In this document: positions 6,759 to 11,561 of the stretch, piece by piece
How positions within the stretch are numbered: the first letter of the stretch is position 1
How the letters are laid out: the number at the start of each line of letters is the position of its first letter
Assembly (NCBI GenBank): GCA_003023245.1
Contig: PXTR01000051.1
Location: 1-11,561, forward strand
Direction: 5' to 3'
Length of the DNA stretch: 11,561 nt
Origin: Bacteroidetes bacterium QS_8_68_15
GTDB taxonomy: Bacteria > Bacteroidota > Rhodothermia > Rhodothermales > Salinibacteraceae
Made by a program: the position numbers and the translations under genes
The notes under the pieces: model-generated
Seen by the model: only the letters and a program-made list of their open reading frames with translations
Database searches by the model: none
Told to the model about the DNA's origin: nothing

Positions 6759-7679
6759 TCACTCGTAATCGTGCTCGAAGTACTCGATGCCGCGGGCGGG
6801 CGGGCCGCCGCTGCTGCCGCTGTCGCTTTGCGCGCCGGCTCCTTTTTTCCGAATGCGCTCGGTGAGACGCTCGGCAAAAACCTCGGCGGGGTCGTAGCCG
6901 TAGCGGCGCAAAAGGTGCGTCATAGCAATGGTCTCGCAGATGACGCTGATGTTTTTGCCCGGCGTGACGGGCACCCGGACGGTCGGCAGTTCCACGTCCA
7001 TCACCTCGCTCGTTTCGGAGATCATCGCCAGGCGCGTATACTCTTCGTCGGCGTCCCACGGCTGCATGCGCACGACGATTTCGATGCGCTTCTGGAAGCG
7101 AATGGCGCGCACGCCGTACATGGCGCGTACGTCCACGAGGCCCAGGCCGCGTACCTCCATGAAGTGCTGCACCAGGTCGGTCCCGGCCCCCATCAGGATG
7201 GGGCCTTCCTGGCGCGTAGCGATCACCACGTCGTCGGCCACGAGGCGGTGGCCGCGCTCCACGAGGTCGAGGGCCACCTCGCTCTTGCCGATGCCCGGCT
7301 CGCCGGTAAGCATCAGCCCGATGCCGTAGACGTCGACGAGTGCGCCGTGGATGGAGCGCTGCGGGGCGAACTGGTCGCGCAGGAAGTCGCGCAGCTTCTC
7401 CATGAGGCGCGTCGTCGGGAGCGGCGTGTAGAAGACGGGCACGCCGCGCGCGGTGGCCTGCTCAACGAGCACGCCCGCGAGGCGGTTTTCGGCCGTGACG
7501 ATGAGGCAGGGGATGGGAAAGCTCATCAGCCGCTCGAAGGCGTCGCGGCGCTCCCCGGTGGAGAGGCTGGCGAGGTAGCGGCACTCGGTGTTGCCCAGGA
7601 TCTGCACGCGCTGGTGCGTGAACAGCTCGGTGTAGCCGGCCAGCACCAGCCCGGGCCGGTTCAGAATGTCCTCGGTCAC
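6759..7679 (-). CDS. hprK: HPr kinase/phosphorylase, 5' end uncertain
   Basis: HprK phosphorylates and dephosphorylates a serine of HPr-type phosphocarriers in the cytoplasm. Read from GTG at 7679 (306 residues), it shows the end of the N-terminal domain (RPGLVLAGY, 8-16; RVQILGNTE, 24-32). The kinase domain has His111 in IHG, the P-loop GEPGIGKS (126-133), RGHRLVADD (142-150) and EVRGLG (175-180). A low-complexity linker (about 281-296) leads to YFEHDYE. The first 25-30 residues usual in the family are absent in this frame. A better-looking N-terminus, MREQKTFQKESITVAF, begins at ATG 7749 but is one base out of frame with the rest (70 bases between starts). Joined by a one-base change the protein would be about 329 residues, within the normal family size. 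The catalytic domain is complete. Confidence 0.9.
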   Translation of the reverse strand: MTEDILNRPGLVLAGYTELFTHQRVQILGNTECRYLASLSTGERRDAFERLMSFPIPCLIVTAENRLAGVLVEQATARGVPVFYTPLPTTRLMEKLRDFLRDQFAPQRSIHGALVDVYGIGLMLTGEPGIGKSEVALDLVERGHRLVADDVVIATRQEGPILMGAGTDLVQHFMEVRGLGLVDVRAMYGVRAIRFQKRIEIVVRMQPWDADEEYTRLAMISETSEVMDVELPTVRVPVTPGKNISVICETIAMTHLLRRYGYDPAEVFAERLTERIRKKGAGAQSDSGSSGGPPARGIEYFEHDYE

Positions 7680-7761
7680 GCGGCTGTCGGCGGCGGAGGC
7701 CGAAGGCGACCGTAATCGACTCCTTCTGAAACGTCTTTTGCTCGCGCATGGCGCGCTGCGC

Positions 7762-7793
7762 GGTTGAGGGAAGGTTGAAGGTTGAACGTTTTT
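7762..7793. repeat. GGTTGAA heptamer repeat upstream of hprK
   Basis: GGTTGAA occurs twice head-to-tail (7773-7779 and 7780-7786). GGTTGAG (7762-7768) precedes them across a 4-base interruption, and a partial unit CGTTTTT follows. It lies 13 bases upstream of the alternative hprK ATG at 7749. Confidence 0.6.
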
Positions 7794-7845
7794 CAGCCCG
7801 CAAAGCGCGCGGCGACGAGCGACCGCACCTGCTATTCCCGCACTC

Positions 7846-7884
7846 CCACGTTCTGTCTATGGCACCACGTTCTGTCTATGGCAC
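7846..7884. repeat. Exact 19-base tandem duplication across the moxR stop
   Basis: CCACGTTCTGTCTATGGCA occurs twice head-to-tail (7846-7864 and 7865-7883), plus one further matching base. The second copy contains the moxR stop codon and its final codons, so the first copy is an extra downstream copy of the gene's end. Confidence 0.9.
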
Positions 7885-8871
7885 GTCGACTGCTCCGATC
7901 AGGCGGCGCACCACGTCGGCCTGCGTGACGCGCTCGGCCTCCGCCTCGTAGGTAAGGACCACGCGGTGCTGCATGACGCTGAGGGCAATGGCGCGCACGT
8001 CCTCGGGGGTGACGTAGGCGCGGTGGTTGAGAAACGCCATCGCGCGGGCGGCCAGGTTCAGGTTGATCGAGGCGCGCGGGCTGGCCCCGTACTCCACGAG
8101 CTGCGAGAGGTCGCCGACGCCGTAGCTCGACGGGTCGCGCGAGGCCATCACCAGCTTGACGATGTACTCCTCGACGCGCTCGTCCACGTAGAGTTCGTCG
8201 AGCACGCTGCGGGCGGAGAGCACGCGCTCCGGGGACAGCACCGCCTCGACCTCCTCGGCCGCGCCGGTGCGCGCCTTGCGACGCATGATTTCGAGCTCTT
8301 CCTCCTCGGTCGGATAGTCTACCCCCACTTTCATCATGAAGCGGTCGACCTGCGCCTCGGGGAGCGGGTACGTGCCCTCCTGCTCGATGGGGTTCTGCGT
8401 AGCGAGCACCAGAAACGGCGCTTCCAGCGGAAAGGTCTCTTCCCCGATGGTGACTTGTCGCTCCTGCATCGCCTCCAGCAGCGCAGACTGCACCTTCGCC
8501 GGGGAGCGGTTGATCTCGTCGGCGAGGATGACGCTGGCAAAAATCGGCCCCTTTTTGATAAAGAAATCGCCCTCCTTCTGGTTGTAGACGAGCGTGCCGA
8601 GGAGGTCGGCGGGCAAGAGGTCGGGCGTGAACTGGATGCGCTGAAAGTCGGCCCCGAGCGCACTGGCGAGCGAGCTGACGGTGAGCGTCTTGGCGAGGCC
8701 GGGCACGCCTTCGAGCAGCACGTGCCCGTCAGCCAAGAGGCCGATCAGGAGGCGCTCGACCATGCGGCGCTGCCCCACGACCACGCGGCCGATTTCGTCG
8801 AGGAGGTCGTCGGCGAAGGCGCTTTCTTCTTCGATGCGCTCTTCGACGCGGGTGATGTCGAACGAGGGCAT
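7876..8871 (-). CDS. MoxR-family AAA+ ATPase
   Basis: This 331-residue protein belongs to the MoxR AAA+ family, ATP-driven chaperone-like proteins that usually act with von Willebrand A-domain and DUF58 partners in complex maturation or stress responses. The Walker A motif GVPGLAKT is at 55-62, Walker B ILADEIN at 115-121, and the sensor-1 region ATQNP at 157-161. The family-typical EQEGTYPLPEAQVDRF (163-178) and a sensor-2 region GASPRASINLNLAARA in the C-terminal lid follow. Length and motif order are normal, so it should be active. The start MPSFDITRVEERI is the only plausible one and lies 5 bases after a heptamer repeat. Unusually, no DUF58 or vWA gene is on either side: hprK lies downstream and a galactokinase-like gene upstream. 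The family is certain, the process unknown. Confidence 0.95.
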   Translation of the reverse strand: MPSFDITRVEERIEEESAFADDLLDEIGRVVVGQRRMVERLLIGLLADGHVLLEGVPGLAKTLTVSSLASALGADFQRIQFTPDLLPADLLGTLVYNQKEGDFFIKKGPIFASVILADEINRSPAKVQSALLEAMQERQVTIGEETFPLEAPFLVLATQNPIEQEGTYPLPEAQVDRFMMKVGVDYPTEEEELEIMRRKARTGAAEEVEAVLSPERVLSARSVLDELYVDERVEEYIVKLVMASRDPSSYGVGDLSQLVEYGASPRASINLNLAARAMAFLNHRAYVTPEDVRAIALSVMQHRVVLTYEAEAERVTQADVVRRLIGAVDVP

Positions 8872-8875
8872 GAGG

Positions 8876-8903
8876 GCGTGATGCGTGAAACGTGATGCGT
8901 GAT
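8876..8903. repeat. RCGTGAW heptamer repeat before moxR
   Basis: Four contiguous 7-base units on the plus strand (8876-8882, 8883-8889, 8890-8896, 8897-8903) match RCGTGAW, with GCGTGAT as the commonest. The 12-mer CGTGATGCGTGA occurs twice, 14 bases apart. The array ends 5 bases from the moxR start codon and would form the last part of the mRNA leader. Confidence 0.8.
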
Positions 8904-8915
8904 GCTGCTCATTTA

Positions 8916-8944
8916 CTGACGCTGAAAGTCTCTTCAGGCGTCAG
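8916..8944. repeat. Inverted repeat in the moxR upstream spacer
   Basis: CTGACGCTGAA (8916-8926) pairs with TTCA plus GCGTCAG (8933-8936, 8938-8944), with one bulged G at 8937 and a 6-base loop: an 11-bp stem. No T-run follows on either strand. It could be a leader hairpin for moxR or a processing site. Confidence 0.45.
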
Positions 8945-9012
8945 CGCTTTCCGACTGCTCCGTGCTGGCAGCCCCGGAAACGTGAGCCGCCCTGGACCTG
9001 CTGTCTGTCATT

Positions 9013-9054
9013 ACGCAGCACCCGCTCTTTTTCCTGCAAGCGGGCGCGCTGCGT
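9013..9054 (-). terminator. Terminator-like hairpin after the galactokinase-like gene
   Basis: Two nested pairings, ACGCAGC (9013-9019) with GCTGCGT (9048-9054) and CCCGCT (9021-9026) with AGCGGG (9039-9044), form a strong GC-rich stem with a small internal loop. On the minus strand it begins at the TGA stop codon of the galactokinase-like gene. No U-tract follows, so it may protect the mRNA 3' end rather than terminate on its own. Confidence 0.45.
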
Positions 9055-10409
9055 CAGAGCAGCATCGTCTCGGCCGGGCGGTCGAAGCGGTCGGCGAGCA
9101 GGCGGGTGGCGTGGCGAAAGAAGCGTGGCAGGGCAGCAGCGCGTCCCGCGATGAGGACGGCCGGGCCGCGGCCGGTGGCGCGGGCGCCGTAGAGCCCGTC
9201 GATCCCGGCGTCTTCGGCCGCGCTGGCGAGCGCGTCCTGCGGTGCGGCGGTGCTCTGCCAGTCCTCCTGGAGGGAGGTGTGCGACATAAGCAGCAGCGCG
9301 CCCAGCAGTTGCCCGTCGCCGCGGCGCGCGGCGCGGACGAGCTTGCCGGTGCGCCGGTTTTCGGTAATAAGGTGGCGCGCAACGGGACCGAGCGCGGGCG
9401 GCAGCAGGTGCTCGGCGCGGTCGAGGTCGCGATGTTCGAGGTCGCGAAAAGCCGTCAGTCCGGCGAAGGCGTCGTCGTCCTCGCGCAGCACGCGCAGGGC
9501 GCGGTCGGCCTGTCGGCGCCGTCGGTGGTGGAAAGCCGGCGGCTGCACGAGCGTTCCATCATTGAGGCGTGTTTCGGGGTCGGCGCGCGTGTCGCCGGAA
9601 TCGCCGAGCATGACGAGGCCGCAGCTCAGCGCGTCTCCGTCGGGCGCCTCGAAGGCCAGGCGCTCACGCGCGGTGGTGTCGGCAAGCAGCCAGCGCGGCG
9701 ACGAGGCGTTCGGCGGCGCGTCGTAAGCGGCGGCCTGCACGGGCGCACGACCGACCGGAACGCCGGCGCCCTCGGCGAGCGTAGCGCGCACGCGCTCCAC
9801 GGCGTCGTCGTGTTCGCCTTCGCCTGCCGGCTGCGGTGGCGCGCTCTCGCCGCCTTTCGCGAGCGCAATCGCGGCCCGGGCGGCGGCCACGCCCAGCGCG
9901 GCCAGGCGCGCGTCGAAGCAGGCCGGCGGCACGGCGCTGACGAGCGCGGCCTCGACGGGCGGGACGGCGGCGGCGGCGGCGGCGGACAGAAACGCTTCGA
10001 CGACGGCCTGCGCCGCGCGGGCTTCTCGCGGCGGGGCGTCGTCGGGTTCGCGTTGCGCACTGCTCGCCTCATCGGCGGTCTCCTCGAACGCCAGGCGGAA
10101 CGGGGCCTCCGATGCAGGCGCGCGGCGAAGCGCGACGGCTGCGCCTCGATCCAGCGGAGCCAGCACGGCGAAGCCGTCGGAGTAGTGCGTGTGCCCGGCG
10201 GGCAGCCCGACGGCGCCGCGCCCGAACCCGTCCGCCGCGGCACCGTGCCGCTGCGTCGCCGCCCCGAAGCGCGCCTCCAGCAGCGCCTGCGCGCGGCGGC
10301 GAAGCTCCTCCGCAGACGGCGCGTCGGAGCGCCCGCGCAACCGGCCCAGCGCGTCGAGCGTGGAACGCGCTTCCGCGGTGGGATCAGGTCGGGGCGATTC
10401 GGGAGGCAT
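9054..10409 (-). CDS. Galactokinase-like GHMP-family protein, probably inactive
   Basis: This 451-residue protein aligns with galactokinase along its whole length. FGAA...GHTHYSDGFAVL (48-83) corresponds to the sugar-binding signature GEHTDYNGGFVL, but Glu and Asp are replaced by Gly72 and His75. SAVPPACFDARLAALGVA (158-175) corresponds to SDVPxGxGLSSSAALEVA: the flanks are kept while the ATP phosphate loop is gone. GVPVGRAPV (216-224) corresponds to GVPCGIMDQ, with the catalytic Asp replaced by Pro223. The C-terminal half is better preserved: RHLITENRR (345-353), MSHTSLQED (375-383) and YGARATGRG (407-415), though the last glycine motif is also weakened. Galactose phosphorylation is therefore unlikely; a sensor or structural role is possible. 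ATG 10409 is chosen because the frame upstream to 10529 crosses a palindrome and a repeat. No other galactose-pathway gene is nearby. The composition is very Ala/Arg-rich. Confidence 0.75.
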   Translation of the reverse strand: MPPESPRPDPTAEARSTLDALGRLRGRSDAPSAEELRRRAQALLEARFGAATQRHGAAADGFGRGAVGLPAGHTHYSDGFAVLAPLDRGAAVALRRAPASEAPFRLAFEETADEASSAQREPDDAPPREARAAQAVVEAFLSAAAAAAVPPVEAALVSAVPPACFDARLAALGVAAARAAIALAKGGESAPPQPAGEGEHDDAVERVRATLAEGAGVPVGRAPVQAAAYDAPPNASSPRWLLADTTARERLAFEAPDGDALSCGLVMLGDSGDTRADPETRLNDGTLVQPPAFHHRRRRQADRALRVLREDDDAFAGLTAFRDLEHRDLDRAEHLLPPALGPVARHLITENRRTGKLVRAARRGDGQLLGALLLMSHTSLQEDWQSTAAPQDALASAAEDAGIDGLYGARATGRGPAVLIAGRAAALPRFFRHATRLLADRFDRPAETMLL

Positions 10410-10414
10410 GGGCG

Positions 10415-10437
10415 AATCCCAATCACTGATTGGGATT
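10415..10437. promoter_or_regulatory. Perfect palindrome before the galactokinase-like gene
   Basis: The arms AATCCCAATCA (10415-10425) and TGATTGGGATT (10427-10437) are perfectly complementary around one central base. The element is 5 bases upstream of the chosen start codon. It could be an operator for a dimeric repressor, or in RNA a 9-bp stem with a 5-base loop covering the ribosome-binding region. Confidence 0.5.
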
Positions 10438-10439
10438 TC

Positions 10440-10467
10440 AGACGGCGGACCGAGGACGGTGGACGGC
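10440..10467. repeat. GGACSGN heptamer repeat after mscS
   Basis: Four contiguous 7-base units (10440-10446, 10447-10453, 10454-10460, 10461-10467) match RGACSGN, for example GGACGGC; a degenerate fifth (GGTCCCC) follows. With the adjacent palindrome they fill half of the 100-base spacer between mscS and the galactokinase-like gene. Confidence 0.7.
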
Positions 10468-10509
10468 GGTCCCCTCCGGAGCCGAAGCGTGATAGCTGAA
10501 GAGATGCCG

Positions 10510-11517
10510 TTACGTCTGCGGCGACGCATCGGACGCTGCTTCCGAAGAAGCCGTTTCCGAAGAGGCCGTTTCCGAAGAAGCCATTTCCGACGAGGACGCC
10601 GGCGATGCGGAAGCGCCCGGCCCGCTGGAACCGCCGTTTTCGCGGTACATCGAGCGCGGGAGCACCTCGTTGAGCTTTTCGCCGCCCACCACGCCGAAGT
10701 CGAGTGTGCGAATGGGAAACGGAATGGTCACGTCGGTGTCATCGTAGGCTTTCTTGAGGCGCATGACCGCGTCGCTCTGCGCGTGCAGGTAGTCCGTCTG
10801 CGCGGTGAACTCGACCCAGAAGCGAATGACGAAGTTGACCGAACTGCCGCCGAACTCGTTGTAGTAAAGATCCACGTCTTTGCTCTCGTCACGGTATTCG
10901 ATGCTTCTGACCGTTTCGAGGGCGACCCGTTTGGCCTTTTCGAGGTCGTCGCCGTAGGCTACCCCGCAGCTCAGGTCGATGCGCCGCCGCCCGCGCTGCG
11001 AGTAGTTGACCATCGGGTTGCCCAGCACCTCCTTATTGGGGATAATCACGCGCTGCCCCTGAAAGGTGTCGATGATAGTGGTGCGCAGGTTGATCTCGTC
11101 GACCTTGCCGAGGTAGTCGTTGGTTTCGACGATGTCGCCCTCATGGAAGGGCCGCCGAATCGCCAGCATGAACCCGCTGATGAAGTTGGCCGCGATGTCC
11201 TGAAAGGCGAAGCCGAGAGCCAGCCCGACGACGCCGGCCCCCGCCAAGAACGTCGCGACCACGCCGGTGAGCTTCAGAATGGAGAGCGCGATGAAAAAGC
11301 CCGTCAGGATCACCCCGATGCGCGCAACCGTGGCTACGAGGTTGTTGGCGTGCGCGTAGTTGGAAACGCTTTCCATGAGCGTACGCACGCCACGTCGCAC
11401 CAGCCCCGCCACCAGGAACGTGACGAGGATGACGATGAGCGCCACCGCCAGGTTCGGCAGCAGCGCGACGAACTCCGTCAGCCACGTCTGGAGTTTGGTG
11501 ACGAGCGGGTCGGTCAT
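10510..11517 (-). CDS. MscS-family mechanosensitive ion channel
   Basis: This 335-residue small-conductance mechanosensitive channel of the inner membrane releases solutes on hypo-osmotic shock. Transmembrane helices lie at about 20-41 and 64-83. The pore-lining helix (about 85-120) holds the glycine/alanine pattern GAGVVGLALGFAFQDIAANFISG of the MscS pore. The beta domain follows (GDIVETNDYLGKVDEINLRTT, VIIPNKEVLGNPMVNYS at 157-173), then the C-terminal alpha/beta domain to about 275. All expected MscS elements are present at normal size. Residues from about 295 onward form an extra Ser/Ala/Glu-rich tail with pentapeptide repeats. The start MTDPLVTK may overlap the end of an upstream gene by 4 bases (ATGA), which would suggest translational coupling. 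The stop is TAA. Confidence 0.96.
   Translation of the reverse strand: MTDPLVTKLQTWLTEFVALLPNLAVALIVILVTFLVAGLVRRGVRTLMESVSNYAHANNLVATVARIGVILTGFFIALSILKLTGVVATFLAGAGVVGLALGFAFQDIAANFISGFMLAIRRPFHEGDIVETNDYLGKVDEINLRTTIIDTFQGQRVIIPNKEVLGNPMVNYSQRGRRRIDLSCGVAYGDDLEKAKRVALETVRSIEYRDESKDVDLYYNEFGGSSVNFVIRFWVEFTAQTDYLHAQSDAVMRLKKAYDDTDVTIPFPIRTLDFGVVGGEKLNEVLPRSMYRENGGSSGPGASASPASSSEMASSETASSETASSEAASDASPQT
10541..10600 (-). repeat. 15-base tandem repeat encoding the MscS tail
   Basis: Three near-identical 15-base units (10541-10555, 10556-10570, 10571-10585) and a diverged fourth (10586-10600) encode repeated ASSE-type pentapeptides. The tail is acidic and probably disordered, and lies after the folded channel. 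Frame-preserving units suggest growth by slippage. Confidence 0.8.
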
Positions 11518-11561
11518 TTCGCTGACGCCGGAGATCGCGCTTTCGGAAGCGCCACCATTGG
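11514..11561 (-). other. Possible 3' end of a gene upstream of mscS
   Basis: One minus-strand frame is open from the window edge to a TGA at 11516-11514 that overlaps the mscS ATG as ATGA. Only 15 codons are visible and no family can be recognised. A small hairpin (11537-11552, arms GCGCTT and AAGCGC) lies inside it, so it could equally be an mscS leader. Confidence 0.2.

Noticed and set aside
6678..8903. CRISPR array
   Set aside because: The repeats are contiguous 7-base units without spacers of constant length, and no cas genes are present.
8892..10499. 535-codon open frame on the plus strand
   Set aside because: It lies opposite the galactokinase-like gene, whose minus-strand frame shows clear family motifs; the plus frame shows none.

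Overview
The window is a GC-rich chromosomal segment. It most resembles Bacteroidota in the broad sense, and probably the Rhodothermota (Salinibacter/Rhodothermus-like). This is inferred from gene content and protein style: an FtsZ with a long charged linker, a TamL-like Omp85 protein, an M23 peptidase with a YYYYDRxTC N-terminus, HPr kinase in a GC-rich genome, and start codons with no Shine-Dalgarno sequence. No 16S or other decisive marker is present, so the placement is tentative.

Layout: ftsZ (plus strand, 5' end outside the window) runs to 1393. Everything after it lies on the minus strand. In coordinate order these are a stand-alone cyclic-nucleotide-binding-domain protein (1435-2040), a TamL/BamA-type Omp85 outer membrane protein (2242-4776), a frameshifted relic of a RelE/ParE-type toxin (4891-5054), a membrane-anchored M23 peptidase (5163-6146), a 612-base spacer without a gene, HPr kinase/phosphorylase hprK (6759-7679, with a disturbed 5' end), a MoxR AAA+ ATPase (7876-8871), a galactokinase-like protein that has lost its catalytic motifs (9054-10409), and an MscS-family channel (10510-11517).

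Cell-envelope work is the loose theme: division (FtsZ), outer-membrane biogenesis (Omp85), wall hydrolysis (M23), and osmotic safety (MscS). The spacers of about 100-600 bases suggest mostly separate transcription units, not one operon.

I see no new multi-gene system, phage, insertion sequence, CRISPR array or RNA gene. The unusual signals are smaller. (1) Several spacers carry short degenerate repeats with a period of exactly 7 bases, each with its own consensus; one forms a large hairpin. (2) The galactokinase homologue looks like a pseudokinase, and a perfect 11-bp-arm palindrome lies just before its start codon. (3) The toxin relic is broken exactly at an A-AAA-AAG heptamer. (4) The hprK N-terminal coding sequence continues in a different frame. 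(5) Exact 14-19-base duplications sit on or beside three stop codons.
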